Shown in pieces: positions 23,014 to 35,985 of a DNA stretch of 64,000 nt. Below the pieces are notes generated by a model. The model did no database searches. It was not told the DNA's origin and was given only the letters and a program-made list of their open reading frames with translations. The first letter of the stretch is position 1. Each line of letters begins with the position of its first letter. Source of the stretch: Anomaloglossus baeobatrachus (lineage: Eukaryota; Chordata; Amphibia; Anura; Aromobatidae). The translations under genes were made by a program, and so were the position numbers. The stretch lies in contig NW_027442211.1 of NCBI RefSeq assembly GCF_048569485.1, positions 186,001 to 250,000 on the forward strand, read 5' to 3'.

Positions 23014-24193
23014 CTCTTTTTGTGTCCTTCATATTTCCATTTGTGGACTACGTCAGATTCCCTGGACTACATCCGACCTGCCTGGGTTTTTATTTAAATA
23101 AATTGGTGAAACAGGAAAGAGTTTGGAGTGGTTTTTTTTCAAATAAACTATTTTTGGGTGTGTTTTTTTCCTCTTTATACTTACTGAGTTAGCAATGGGG
23201 GTGTCTAATAGACGCCTCTCCAATACTAACCCCATGGGCTTGATGACAGCTGACATTACAAAGCTAACATCAACTCCAAAAGTATTACCTCAATTGCAAA
23301 ACCTGCCGACATATAATAAAATTGTACCCTGTGGAGCTTATTGGACATCTATTTATGATTAAATAAATCAATAGAAAAAAACAGGGACCCCTTTACTTTT
23401 GAGAACTACAAAGGTCAAGCAGACAGCTGGGGGCTGGTATTATCAGGCTTGGATGGCCTATGATTATTGGCCCCTTCCCAGCCTAAACATAGCGTCCCAC
23501 AGCTATCCAAGACGTGGCACCTCACAATAGATGTTAGCACTTTGCTTTGGCTCTTCCTGATTGCCCTGGTGCTGCAGGGGCAAATAACCATGGTCATTCC
23601 CAGACTAAAAATAGCAGCAAGCATCCACCCCAGAAGTGGCGCATCACATTAGCTGCGCCAATTCTGGCACTTTTCCTCAGCTCTTCCTGATTGCCATAGT
23701 GCAGTAGGAGCCAATAACCATGGGCCTTCTCAGAGTAAAAATAGCAGCACACAGCCACCCCAGAAGTAGCACATCACATTAGATGCGCCAATTCTGGTGC
23801 TTTGCCTCTGCTCGTCCCTGCTGCACTGGCAATCGGGTAATGGTAGTTGGGGTTGATGTCAGCTGTGTAGTGTCAGCTGGCATCAAGCCCAGGGATTAGT
23901 AATGGAGAAGCGTCTATCAGACACCCCCATTACTAGCCCAGTAATAAAAAAAATACACACAAGTAAAAAATACTTTATTAAAATAAACACTCCCCAACTC
24001 TTTCCATCATTCACCACTTTACTAAATAAAAAAAAAGCAGCAGGACTGCCGTAGTCCAAGGAATCCGCCATAGTCCACAAATGGAAACCAGAAAAACATA
24101 AACAGAGAGAAATAAAAACAAGACACAGTCATTAGTTCACCAATTTATTAAAAAGCAAAGTTCCCACGCAGGTCCAACGTAGTCCGGCGCTTA
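23014..24193. repeat. Palindromic block P, unit 4
   Basis: Counterpart of 220-1400; shares ACTAGCCCAGTAAT near 23,933 with unit 5. Confidence 0.75.
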
Positions 24194-24323
24194 CCAAGAC
24201 GTTGCACAATGATCAAAGACTATGGAGGCTCAGAACAAGGCTCCATAGAGTTTGAGAAGCAGCACACAGCGAAAACCAGCAATTCCGATGAACGGTGACG
24301 TCAGGAACGTCCCTTATTAACAG

Positions 24324-25163
24324 ATACTAGCTGTAGCACCCGGCGCTGCCCGGGATAGTAACTGTCTCTCTGTTTCTCTCCCATTCTCTGTCTGTCTCCC
24401 CCTCTGTATATCTCTCTCTGTCTCTCTCTCTCTCTGTCTTGGTCTGTCTGTCTTTCCCTGTCTGTCTCTGACTGTCTCTGTCTCTTTCTCCGTCTGTCTC
24501 AATCTCTTTCCCTGTCTGTCTATCTATCTCTTTCTCTGTCTGTCTCTGTCTCTCTGTCACTTTCCCTGTCTGTCTCTTTCCCTGTCTGTCTCTTTCCCTC
24601 TCTTTCCCTGTCTGTCTCTTTCCCTCTTTCCCTCTGTCACTTTCCCTGTGTCTGTCTCTGTCTGTCTCTTTACCTGTCTTTGTCTGTCTCTTACCCTGTC
24701 TGTCTCTTTCCCTCTCTGTCTGTTTCCCTGTGTCTGTCTGTCTCTTTGTCTGTCTCTTAACCTTTCACTCTCTTTCCCTCTCTTTCCCTGTCTCTCTTTC
24801 CCTGTCAGTCTGTCTTTTTGTCTGTATCTGTCACTTTGTGTCTGTGTCTTACCCTGTCTATGTCTGACTCTTTCCCTGTCTGTGTCTGCCTCTTTCCCTG
24901 TCTGTGTCTGTCTCTTTCTCTGGCTGCATTGTGACACGCCAACATTCCATTTAAGGGCGTGTCTGCGCATTCTTCTGAAGTTCTGGCTGCACTGTGGCTC
25001 CCAGCTCTATTCGCTTTAATGGAGGCAGGTTTTTTGTTGAATAACTGTAAAGCGCGGCGTTAAAATTTCCCCTGAAAACATAGCCTATGACGCTCTTGGG
25101 GTCCAGACGTGTGAGTGTGCAAACTTTTGTGGCTGTAGCTGCGACGGTGCAGATGCCAATCCC

Positions 25164-25205
<42 letters not shown>

Positions 25206-25226
25206 TCAGCTTTATATATTAGATAT
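24324..25226 (+). mobile_element. CCCGG-headed (TCTG)n/(CA)n element, unit 4
   Basis: The hairpin reads CCCGGCGCTGCCCGGG, as in units 5 and 6. The TCTG block is slightly contracted. Confidence 0.6.
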
Positions 25227-25563
25227 GACTTTATGTCCTCCAGACTGTACTCATGCCCCTTTTCGTGTTCCTATACAGTAACAATGTCCCTCTTTGACCA
25301 CCGTCCATTACCATTGGTCCGCCTTTGTGTTTGTGTTCCTACACAGTAACTGTGCTTCTCTTAGGGCTGTACAGTTATATTACACCCTTTGTGCCCCCTT
25401 TTGTCCCTTTATACTGTTGTGATGTCCCCATTTGTTTACCCACACAATAATAATGGCCCTTTTATCAGCCACATTCATTGGTATTGTTTGCCCTCTGTGC
25501 TCCTATAAAGTAGAAATTACCTCTTTGTGCCCCTATACAAATGTAATGTCACCTTCCATCCAT

Positions 25564-25590
25564 GCAAATTCGTGAAGCGTTCCATATTTT
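25564..25590 (+). pseudogene. U6 snRNA 3'-end relic, unit 4
   Basis: The unchanged 27-nt U6 terminus, preceded by minisatellite A (25,235-25,559). Confidence 0.88.
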
Positions 25591-26238
25591 GATGCATTTA
25601 TTAACCCAAATGTATTTTTTTTTTCGTCATTTTTTGAGGTAAGAACATTTCTGGTCTTGTTAACCCCTTCAAGCCATGGCCATTTTACTTTATTTCCTTT
25701 TCATTTTTCCATGTAGTGTATTGGAAAAAAAATTCCAAAAGTGTAGAAATTGTAATTAAAAAGTGAAATTCCACAATTTAGGGGTTTTTTTTTGCTTTTT
25801 TTCTGTCACCATGTTTTCAATTTGGTAAAAGTGACCCGGCATTATGATGCCTCAGGCCGGTGCGAGTTCGTAGATACAAAACATGTATACTTTTACTTTT
25901 ATCTAAAGGGTGAAGAAAAAGCAGAAGTTTGTCCAAAAAAAGAATAGCGCCTTGTCGCCATGTTCGGAGACCTGTAGCATTCTCATTGTTCGGTATCTGG
26001 GGCTCAGTGACGGCTTTTTTTTTTGCGTTTTGAGCTGATGTTTTTAATTATACCATATTTGTATATGATGATTTGATCGCCTGTTATTGCATTTTAGTGC
26101 CATGTTGCGATGACCAAAAACCATCATTTTGTCATCTGGAATATTTTTTCTCGCTACACCTTGTACTAATCAGATTAATTGCTTTTATATTTTTATAGCC
26201 CAGGCATTTCTGAACTCAGCAATACCAAATATGTGTAT

Positions 26239-27370
26239 TGTCGCACCCCGGGGCAGCCGAGCTGCTTGGATCCGGGCAATCCGTGGCTCGAGGGGTCCCA
26301 GATCCAGGGGCACGTTGATCAGTTTTTAAATAAAATGGGAAAAATAATAAAAATAGTCCGACTACGCCACACGCGGTGCGCGGCCAGGGATGGCATGGCC
26401 ACCGCTGCCGTTCTTCCGTGGGGGTGATGGATGGGGCAGCGTGGATGGTGAAGCCCTACGCGAGCAGGGCTTTTCCTCAGGGGTAGGTAGGGGTTAATGT
26501 GGAGGTGCAGTGAAATACCTCAGTCCAGACAGGGGAGTGCAGTTTGGTCGCTTTACTTACAGCTGGGTTCGCAACCTGGGGAGGTGCTGGATCCCAGGTG
26601 CGCCCAAGTCCTGTGTCTTTGTGCCAGCTGACCTGGTGCCACTCGCCCACCGATGCACTTGTGTGTGTGTGTGTGGGTCCTCCCTGGCGTGGAGCACTTG
26701 GAGGTCCTCCTGGTGTCTGGGTCCTGCCGCAGGCAGTTTGGACTATTTAAGGGAATATGTCCCGGTCCTCCCTTTGCTGCTTATGCCTCGGATGTTAATG
26801 GTGGCAGATGAGTCCTGGAAACCCACCCACCTGGCAGAGTTAATAGACGGCTTGAAGTCCCGGTCTGTTCTCGGATCTGCACCCCGTGCGTGCAAAGTAC
26901 TAGGAGCCCTGGATTTCCACTCCCACAGCATTCCACTGTCCCTGGAGCTTGACCTCTCGTTCTCCAGATACTTTCTCCCCTGAGTGGCTGCTGTTTCTAC
27001 TCAGGTCTTGGCGGGGTCTTTGCTTTTTTCACTGTGTCTCAAGATTCCTTTGTCTTGACACCTTTACTGACAACTCATTCTCCTCCTTGCGACTGCTCAC
27101 TTTCAGTCTCTCCAGCCCGCTAACTGACTTCTCCCACTCTCCCCAGGCCATCCACTCCTCCCCCAGGTCTGATCTCTCCCTACCCAGTTGTCTGCCTGTT
27201 AGCTCACAGTGCCCAGCCCTGTCACCTGGTTCTATGGGAGTCTCCCGCCCTGGTTTTGGAGTGTATGTGTCCTGGTGTGTGTGTACTGACTGGCACAGTT
27301 ATGTAGGACCCGAGCTGTTACAGTGATGTTACCTTGTTTTGTGACACCTGGTTACCTCAGGGATGTCTCA
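26239..27370 (+). mobile_element. Unclassified 1.13 kb insertion, unit 4
   Basis: Counterpart of 3459-4590, with GTGTCTTTGTGCC near 26,613. Confidence 0.55.
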
Positions 27371-27722
27371 ATTTTGTTTTTTAGTTTTTTAATTGTTTTG
27401 CTTTCAATGAGGCAAAAGGGGATTTGATTTGAGCTTTAGCTTTTATTTTTTCATATTTTACATAATTATTTATTTCTTTAATATTTTTTACTGATTTTAC
27501 TAGTTGCCCTAGAGGACTTTATGACTGTACACTGCGATGGCTTTTCCTGTTCAGAGCGATGCTGCAGCATCGCACTGATCAGGAGAAATGCTGGTCTCCT
27601 GAGAGTGCTGGCATTCTGTTGACTCTCACAGGAAGTGATTCATGACAGCATCAGGAGTAATAATCTGACCCCGAGCTGTCATAGAAATACAACGGCGCCC
27701 CGTGATCGCATCACGGGGCCAC

Positions 27723-28080
27723 TGACTAGATGCTCTAATTCTGACGCTTTGCCCGCCTCTTCCTGATTGCCATGGTGCAGTGGCAATCGGAGTAATGGTA
27801 GCTGGGGTTGACGTCAGCTGTGTAATGTCAGCTGGCAGCCAGCCCATGGGATAGTAATGGAGAGGCGTCTATCAGGCACCCCTATTAATAACCCAGTAAT
27901 AAAAAAAAGACAACATACACAAATTTACAAAATGATTTATTAAAATAAACACTTTCCATCATTCACTACTTTATTAAAACAAACAAAAAAAAATAGCAGG
28001 ACCGCCGTAGTCCAAGGAATCCGCCATAGTCCACAAATGGGAACCTGAAAAAGATAAACAGAGAGAAAATAAAAACAAGA
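27723..28080 (+). repeat. Block P', unit 4
   Basis: Counterpart of 4943-5300. Confidence 0.75.
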
Positions 28081-28940
28081 GACTGTCCCCTGTGAGCCAC
28101 TGTATAGTATTAGTAGCCCCATGTACAAAAGTAATGCTTATCAATGAGCCCCTCTACAGTAGTAATGACCTGATGTACAGTAGTAATGCCCCCTGTGTTC
28201 CCCAGTACATGAGTAATGCCTCCTGTACAGTAATAATGCCCTCTGTGAGCCCCTGTACAATTATAATGCCCCTGTACAGCAGTAATGTCCCATTGTACAG
28301 TAGCAATACTCTCTGTGAGCTCCTGTACACTAGTAATGCCCCCATGTACAGCAGTAATGCCCTCATTCACAATAGTAATGCCCCCTGTACAACAGTAGTG
28401 CCCCCTTGTGCAGTAGTAATGCCCCATGATCAGTAGTAATGCCCACTTGTGACCCCATGTACAGTAGTAATGCCCCCTGTACAGTAGTTCTGCCCCCTGC
28501 ACAGTAGCAATGCCCCCTGTACAGTAGTAATGCCCCCTGTACAGTAGTAATGCCCCCTGCACAGTAGTAATGCCCCCTGTACTATAGCAATGCCCCCAAG
28601 ATCAGTAGTAATGCCCACCTTTGACCCCATGTACAGTAGTAATGCTCCGTTGTGCAGTAGTAATTACCCCTGTGAGCCCCAGTACAGTAATAATGCCCCC
28701 CTGTACAGTAGTATTGCCCAACTGTGACCCCTATGTGCAAAAATAATGCCCCCTCGTACAGTAGTATTGCCCCCTGTGAGGAGCCTCTGTACAATACTAA
28801 TACCTCCTGTACAGTAATAATGCCTCTTGTGAGCCCCTGTAAAATTGGAATGCCCCCTGTGCGTGCAGTAGTAATGCCCCATGTACCTTAGGAATTCCCC
28901 CATGTGGCCCTGTACAATAGTAATGCCCGTTGTACAGTAG
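28080..28940 (+). repeat. Minisatellite B, unit 4
   Basis: Carries private variants shared with unit 6 (GTACTATAGC, CCCTCGTACAG, CCCATGTGGCCC). Confidence 0.9.
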
Positions 28941-28986
28941 GAAATAGGCCCCATGTTCTCCCAGGATCCTGTGCGGCGCCGATCAC

Positions 28987-29193
28987 ATTTGCATACTGAT
29001 CTCATTTGCATATTAATTTCTGACAAATTATTACTTATTTTTTCCCTGATGAGTTTCTTTACAGTTTAACTGCAACATTCATAGAGTGCTACATGAAGCC
29101 CTTCGGAATTAACTCATTAAAAAAGTAATCTCCCTAATTTAAAATATTCACTTTTATAGGACTATATATAGCGGACATGTCGGTTAGCAGTTT
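28987..29193 (+). promoter_or_regulatory. Pol III type-3 promoter, unit 4
   Basis: Octamers, PSE and TATA intact; an A run between octamers and PSE is shorter, as in units 5 and 6. Confidence 0.88.
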
Positions 29194-29333
29194 GTGCTAG
29201 CTTCGGCAGCACATATGCTCAGTGGCAGAGCCTACACACAAGATGATTAGCATATGATTGATTAGCCCCTGCACAGCAGCTGCAGCAGGCCATGGATGAT
29301 GACATGGAAAATACAAAAAACAATCAACTTTTT
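29194..29333 (+). ncRNA. U6-like snRNA locus, unit 4
   Basis: Identical over 140 nt to unit 2 by eye. Confidence 0.75.
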
Positions 29334-29941
29334 CCAAAGCGCATTTCTAAACACAAGCTTTTTTTTCACCCTCATTCACTGACTTAAAAAAAAAAACATT
29401 TCTTGCCTCGTTAAGCCCTTCATGTCATGGCCATTTTAACGTTTTTTTTTTTTCATTTTCCTCTCCTTATTCCAAAAGCCAGAACTTTTTTACTTTTCCT
29501 TAAATATACTCTAGAAGGGCTTCTTTTTTGGGGGAAAAGTTCACCTTTTCACTGACATCATTGATTTTACCATAGAAAGGAGTGGAAAATGGTAAAAAAA
29601 AAAATCCAAGTGCACTGAAATTGCTAACAAAGTGCAATTCCGCATTGTTTTTTGGCTTTTTATATACCATGTTCACTATATAATAAAACTCACCTGGTGG
29701 TATCATTCCCCAGGTCAGTACGAGTTCATACAGACCAAACATCTAGATTGTTTTATTTTATTTAAGTAGTCAAAAAAAATTCTGAAATAAGTAAAAAAAA
29801 AAATTGTTTTATTTTCGAAAGGACCGTAACAGTTTTAATTTTTGGGGATCTGGGGCTGTGTGAGGGCTTATTTTTTTGTACCCTGAACTGACTTTTTACT
29901 GATAAAATTTGGGGGTAAATATAATGTATTTTATTACAATG

Positions 29942-30506
29942 TAAAGGGTGCTTTACACGCTGCGACATCGCTAACGATTTATCGTCGGGGTCACGGTGTT
30001 TGTGACGCACATCCGGCGTCGTTAGCATCATTGCAGCGTGTAACACGTACAAGCGACCTACAACGATCGCAAAAGTGGTAAAAATCGTTGGTTTTTGAGA
30101 GGTCGTCCAAACACCAAAGATCGTTGTCTGGTGAGTAACGAGGTTGCTTGTCTTTCCTGCGGCAGCACACATCGGGGTGTGTGACACCGCAGAAGCGACA
30201 AACATCTCCTCACCTGCCTCCGCTGGCAATGCGGAAGGAAGGAGGTGGGCGGGATGTTACGTCCCGCTCATCTCCGCCCCTCCGCTTCTATTGGACGGCT
30301 GCCGTGTGACGGCGCATGACCCGGCCCCTTAGAAAGGAGGCGGATCGCCGGCCACAGCGACGTTGCAGGGCAGGTAAGTAGTGTGACGGGTGTTAGCGAT
30401 GTTGTGCGTCATGGGCAGCGATTTGCCCGTGACGCAAAACCGACAGGGGTGGGTACGATCGCTAGCGATATCGGTACCGATACCGCAGCGTGTAAAGCCC
30501 CCTTTA
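29942..30506. mobile_element. MITE, unit 4
   Basis: Counterpart of 6824-7381, containing GGTGAGTAACGAGG. Confidence 0.85.
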
Positions 30507-30710
30507 GGCTCTGTGCACATGTAAAGTGTTTGGTGCATCTTTTGGCGGGGAAAATTTACGCGTTTTTGCATTTGTTTTTCCCCTGCATTTTTCTATTTTG
30601 TTTTTTTTTATACAGCAATGAATACTTTAGACATAAAAAATATATAGATATAGGCAGATACCAAAACAGACAAATAACTGCACAGCCCCCCACATATAAT
30701 AATACTTTCT

Positions 30711-30990
30711 CTCTTTTTGTGTCCTTCATATTTCCATTTGTGGACTACGTCAGATTCCCTGGACTACATCCGACCTGCCTGGGTTTTTATTTAAATAAAT
30801 TGGTGAAACAGGAAAGAGTTTGGAGTGTTTTTTTTTCAAATAAACTATTTTTGGGTGTGTTTTTTTTCTCTTTATACTTACTGAGTTAGCAATGGGGGTG
30901 TCTAATAGACGCCTCTCCAATACTAACCCCATGGGCTTGATGACAGCTGACATTAAAAAGCTAACATCAACTCCAAAAGTATTACCTCAA
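30711..30990 (-). repeat. Left arm of palindromic block P, unit 5
   Basis: The palindrome of unit 5 is separated from its right arm by the transposon at 31,060-35,150. Confidence 0.7.
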
Positions 30991-31679
30991 TTGCAAAACC
31001 TGCCGACGTATAATAAAATTGTACCCTGTGGAGCTTATTGGACATCTATTTATGATTAAAGGGGTGGTTCACCCATTTTTTTTATTTTCTGTATGAGCTA
31101 TACTTACCTTTCTAGGCGTCTTCTCCATTGCCTTCTGTTTCCAGTTCTGGCACTGAGCGGCGCTATCCTGCACGCTCAGTGCCGGTCACATGACCCCCTG
31201 GAGCTGTGGCCGCCGGCATCCTCTGACGTCCCGGCATTTCCGGGCTCTCAAACAAGACGGGTACGTCACAGGATGCCGGCGCCACTCAGATTGAGTGACA
31301 GGGCTGTGGGCGGTGACTACCGCATGTCACAGCCCAGCATCGAGGGGAGGAGCCGGAGGACGTCACTGTGGAGCCGGCGTCCTGCAGAGAGGCTGAGATA
31401 CGGGGCGCCAGGGTGCAGTACAGGGGGGGTCTTTAGCTGAATCCCCCCCTGCACGTAAGTATGTGATCACACTGTCCACCCGCCCGCTCTGCTGCGATGT
31501 CAGGAGAGCGGCCGGTGTCGGGCAGTGTGATCATCTGCTCCTCCCAGCAGCAAGACACTGGCAGGCATGTCACCGCTGTGCTCTGCCATCTGTCCTGCTG
31601 CATGGGACCAACTGTCTGCACTCTGTCACCTGCACCACAAGTCACAGAGTGGAGACAGTTGGTGACAGAGCACCTCTGC

Positions 31680-32290
31680 CCCCCCCCTGTTCTTTCCCCA
31701 CTCTCTTCTCTCCCCCCACTCTTCTCCCCCTCCCCTCTTCCCCCTCTTCTCGGCCCCCCTCTTATCCCTCTCTCCCCTCTTATCCCTCTCTCCCCTCCCC
31801 TCTCTTTTCCCTCGCTCTCTTCCCCCCTCGCTCTCTTTTCCTCCCCCCTGCGCTCTCTTTTCCTCCCCCCTCGCTCTTTTTTCCTCACCCCTCGCTCTTT
31901 TCCTCCCCCCTCGCTCTCTTTTCCTCCCCCCTCGCTCTCTTTTCCTCCCCCCTGCGCTCTCTTTTCCTCCCCCCTGCGCTCTCTTTTCCTCCCCCCTGCG
32001 CTCTCTTTTCCTCACCCCTCGCTCTCTTTTCCTCATTCCTCGCTCTCTTTTCCTCACCCCTCGCTCTCTTTTCCTCCCCCCTCGCTCTCTTTTCCTCCCC
32101 CCTCGCTCTCTTTTCCTCCCCCCTCGCTCTCTTTTCCTCCCCCCTCGCTCTCTTTTCCTCCCCCCGCTCGCTCTCTTTTCCCCCCCGCTCGGTCTCTTCC
32201 CCCCCCTGCGCTCTCTTTTCCTCCCCCCTGCGCTCTCTTTTCCTCCCCCCTGCGCGCTCTTTTTTTCCTCCCGCGCGCTGTTTTTTTCCT
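31680..32290 (+). repeat. CT-rich minisatellite, ~22-bp monomer
   Basis: More than twenty copies of CTCGCTCTCTTTTCCTCCCC with CTGCGCTCTC variants. The long Ser/Leu/Phe/Pro-rich frames (31463-32500, 31497-32327) arise from it and are not genes. Confidence 0.92.
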
Positions 32291-32325
32291 CAGTCAGTAC
32301 AGAAATCTCTCCATCGTGGAGGGGT

Positions 32326-34170
32326 GAGAGGGAGTAATAAACATGGAGTCCCTACTGTGTCTGTGTATTTATTTCTAATAAAGTATTTTTCTCTGTGTGG
32401 TCTTTTTTTTTTTAACCCTTTATTGGAGATTCTTAATGGCCAGGTCAACCTTGGCCTGACATTTAGAATCTCGGGCTTTATACCAGCGGGTAAAACATAG
32501 CTGGTATTAACCCCTTATTACCCAGCGTGCCACCTGCCACCAGGGCCACTGGAAGAGTTGGATACAGCGCCAGAAGATGGCGCTTCTATAAAAGCGCCAT
32601 TTTCTGGGGCGGCTTTGGACTGCAATTCGCAGCGGGGGGCCCAGAAAGTTTGGGCACCCTTCACTGCGGATTCCAATCCCCAGCTGCCTAGTTGTACCTG
32701 GCTGGACTCAAAAATTCGGCGAAGCCCATGTCATTTTTTTTTTTAATTATTTCATGAAATTCATGAAATAAAAAAAAAAAAGGGCTTCTCTATATTTTTG
32801 GTTCCCAGCCGGGTACAACTAGGCAGCTGGGGGTTGGGGGCAGCCCGTAGCTGCCTGCTGTACCTGGCTAGCATACAAAAATATGGCGAAGCCCACATCA
32901 TTTTCTTAAAAACGTTTTCAGGGAAAAACCTTTATAAAAAAAAAAAAAAAAATGCTTCCCTGCATTTCTATTGCCAGTGAAAGTAACACCAAGCAGCGGG
33001 GGCTAGCAGCCAGTAGCTGCTTTGGTTACCCTTAGCAACAGAAAATGCAACGGGAGCCCACAAACAATGTGATTTTTTTTATTTTTTATTTTTAATTAAT
33101 TTTTTTTTAAAAAAAACGGCATGGGCTTCGCCCATCGAGCACCAGAGCATTTTACTGTTCAATTCATCCCAAGTAATCAGATGACTCCAGTGTCGGCCGA
33201 TTACTTGTTCTGTGTCCCCCTGCATCCATCGCAGCGTGTACGGGCTGTGAGGTCAGCGGAGTGGAGACAGTGACATGCTCTGCTCTGACACATAGTGTGC
33301 TGCATGTCACTATCTTTCTCCACTCTGGCACTTGTAGTGCAGGTGACCGGATGCTGCATGTCACGTTTTTGCCGCGATTTGGTGCCTTTTTTGCTGCGTT
33401 TTTGCTCACTGCGTTTTTAATCAGTGCACAATGCCATTAAAGATTGTTGATGAAAAAAATAAAAAAGGTCTGATGTCATTTCCTTATTCAAAATGTTCAT
33501 TGTATGCAGGAGAGCAGACAGCAGCTGCAGAACTACAAGGCTCAGCATCCTCCATCCAGGACTGTATGCAGTTTTTTACCCAAAAAGAAAAAAAAAATGA
33601 CGTGGGCTTCGCCATATTTTTGTATGCTAGCCGGGTACAGCAGGCAGGTACGGGCTGCCCCCAACCCCCAGCTGCCTAGTTGTACTCGGCTGGGAACCAA
33701 AAATATAGAGAAGCCCTTTTTTTTTTTAATTATTTCATGAATTTCATGAAATAATTTAAAAAAAAAATGACGTGAGCTTCGCCTAATTTTGGTGTCCAGC
33801 CGGGTACAACTAGGCAGCTGGGGATTGGAATCCACAGTGAAGGGTGCCCATGCTTTCTGGGCACCCCCACTGCGAATTGCAGTCCGTAGCCACCCCAGAA
33901 AATGGCGCTTTCATAGAAGCGCCATCTTCTGGCGCTGTATCCAACTCTTCCAGCTGCCCTGATGCCGGGTGGCTAGCCGGGTAATAATGGAGTTAGGACT
34001 AGCTGTATATTATCAGCTAGCCCTAAGCCCGAAATTCATGGTGTCACGCCAATATTAGACATGGCCACCATGAATTTCTAGTAATGATAAAAAAAAAAAA
34101 AAAAACACAACACACAGAAAAATATTTTTATTAGAAATAAAACACAACACAATTAGTGACTCCATCTTTA
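32326..34170. mobile_element. 1.8 kb palindromic element inside the piggyBac-like copy
   Basis: Left arm 32,326-32,960 reappears inverted at about 33,590-34,170: TATTTCTAATAAAG, GAAGATGGCGCTTCTATAAA, CCCAGCTGCCTAGTTGTAC, GGCGAAGCCCA and a TTATTTCATGAAATTCATGA mini-hairpin occur in both, in opposite sense, with moderate divergence. The 630-bp spacer contains tracts such as GGCATGGGCTTCGCCCATCG. No protein frame. A non-autonomous foldback or palindromic transposon type common in frogs. Confidence 0.7.
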
Positions 34171-34316
34171 TTGAAATAAACCCCCCTCCGCAGTAATCCT
34201 GGGTCAGGGTCCCGCGCCGTCCAATCCGGATCCAATATCATCTGATCGGTTTGCTGGAAGGAAGGCAAAGCGATCAGATGATGTGTCAGGATAAAGGATG
34301 TGAATCACATCATACA

Positions 34317-34355
34317 TCAGCTGATTGTATAAAAGCCGATTATACAATCAGCTGA
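34317..34355. repeat. 16-bp stem hairpin
   Basis: TCAGCTGATTGTATAA is followed after 7 bases by its perfect complement; neighbouring sequence repeats the ATCAGCTGAT theme. Confidence 0.85.
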
Positions 34356-35614
34356 AGCATCAGTGCAAAAAAAAAATAAATAAATAAATACTCACGTCTG
34401 TGCTGATGACCGGCAGCTCCTGGAGCGGAGTCTGATCCTGGCCCATCACTGCAGGAGCTGCCGGCTATCAGCTGATGAAGTCCCCTGACGGCAGGATCAG
34501 CTGATAGCCGGCCGGGCAAGAAAAAGCCGGCGAGACTACGATCAGCTGATGCGTCAGGTGACTGCATCAGGTGATCCACGGCCAGGTCCTGCAAGCTTCG
34601 TGCATGCACCGGGGAGACTGCACACAGCCAGAGCGGCGGTACCGAGACAGGGGCTGGAAGCAGGCATGGCACCCGGACCCTGCAGACAGGTGAGTATGAC
34701 ATACACACACACATACACACTCACACACTGTATATACACACACACACTGTATATACGCACACACACACTGTATATACACGCGCACACACTTTCTTCCCAT
34801 AGCTGTGCAGAGCTGCTGTATCTGTGATTTCTCTGAGTGCACATCCACTGGGAAGAGGCAGGGAGGAGGGTTTGGGTGGGAGCAGAGTGGGTGTATTAGA
34901 CACAATGGGTGTGTTAGATAAGCCAGACACCGCCCTAGAGCCACAAAGAATTCTGGGACTTGTAGGAACTGAACACAGGAAGTCAGAGGAGAGATTAACC
35001 CCGTCAGAGCTGGAGCCAGCAATGAGCATGTGCTGCTAGTGCACAATGAAATGTAATTTTGCTGAAAAAACATAATAGATGTGTTGAGGGGCACATATTA
35101 GCAAGATTTATCAGAAAAAAAAAATCAGTTTTGGTAACTGGACAACTTCTTTAAATAAATCAATAGAAAAAAACAGGGACCCCTTTACTTTTGAGAACTA
35201 CAAAGGTCAAGCAGACAGCTGGGGGCTGGTATTATCAGGCTTGGATGGCCTATGATTATTGGCCCCTTCCCAGCCTAAACATAGCGTCCCACAGCTATCC
35301 AAGACGTGGCACCTCACAATAGATGTTAGCACTTTGCTTTGGCTCTTCCTGATTGCCCTGGTGCTGCAGGGGCAAATAACCATGGTCATTCCCAGACTAA
35401 AAATAGCAGCAAGCATCCACCCCAGAAGTGGCGCATCACATTAGCTGCGCCAATTCTGGCACTTTTCCTCAGCTCTTCCTGATTGCCATAGTGCAGTAGG
35501 AGCCAATAACCATGGGCCTTTTCAGAGTAAAAATAGCAGCACACAGCCACCCCAGAAGTAGCACATCACATTAGATGCGCCAATTCTGGTGCTTTGCCTC
35601 TGCTCGTCCCTGGT

Positions 35615-35985
35615 GCACTGGCAATCGGGTAATGGTAGTTGGGGTTGATGTCAGCTGTGTAGTGTCAGCTGGCATCAAGCCCAGGGATTAGTAATGGAGA
35701 AGCGTCTATCAGACACCCCCATTACTAGCCCAGTAATAAAAAAAATACACACAAGTAAAAAATACTTTATTAAAATAAACACTCCCCAACTCTTTCCATC
35801 ATTCACCACTTTACTAAATAAAAAAAAAGCAGCAGGACTGCCGTAGTCCAAGGAATCCGCCATAATCCACAAATGGAAACCAGAAAAACATAAACAGAGA
35901 GAAATAAAAACAAGACACAGTCATTAGTTCACCAATTTATTAAAAAGCAAAGTTCCCACGCAGGTCCAACGTAGTCCGGCGCTTA
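35615..35985 (+). repeat. Right arm of palindromic block P, unit 5
   Basis: Counterpart of about 1030-1400. The spacer part is at 35,155-35,614. Confidence 0.7.

Larger units (their letters stand above)
22795..30491 (+). repeat. Array unit 4
   Basis: It shares with unit 6 private variants in minisatellite B (for example GTACTATAGCAATG near 28,579 and CCCCCTCGTACAG near 28,750). Its first half shares AAGACGTGGCACC with unit 5. Confidence 0.95.
31060..35150. mobile_element. Non-autonomous piggyBac-like element, 4.09 kb
   Basis: The insertion is flanked by TTAA on both sides (31056-31059 and 35151-35154), one copy of which exists at the empty site in every other unit; exact TTAA duplication is the hallmark of piggyBac. 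Ends are AGGGGTGGTTCACCC and, inverted, AGAAGTTGTCCAGTT, partly matching TIRs. I find no transposase. Inside lie a GC-rich 5' part (31,130-31,440), a CT minisatellite, a 1.8 kb palindrome, a CA/TA microsatellite (34,699-34,790) and a 3' end with CACAAAGAATTCTGGGACTT. It is present in only one unit, so it postdates array amplification. Confidence 0.8.

Noticed and set aside
31463-32500. 345-residue Ser/Leu/Phe/Pro-rich frame
   Set aside because: It translates the CT-rich minisatellite and begins in noncoding transposon sequence.
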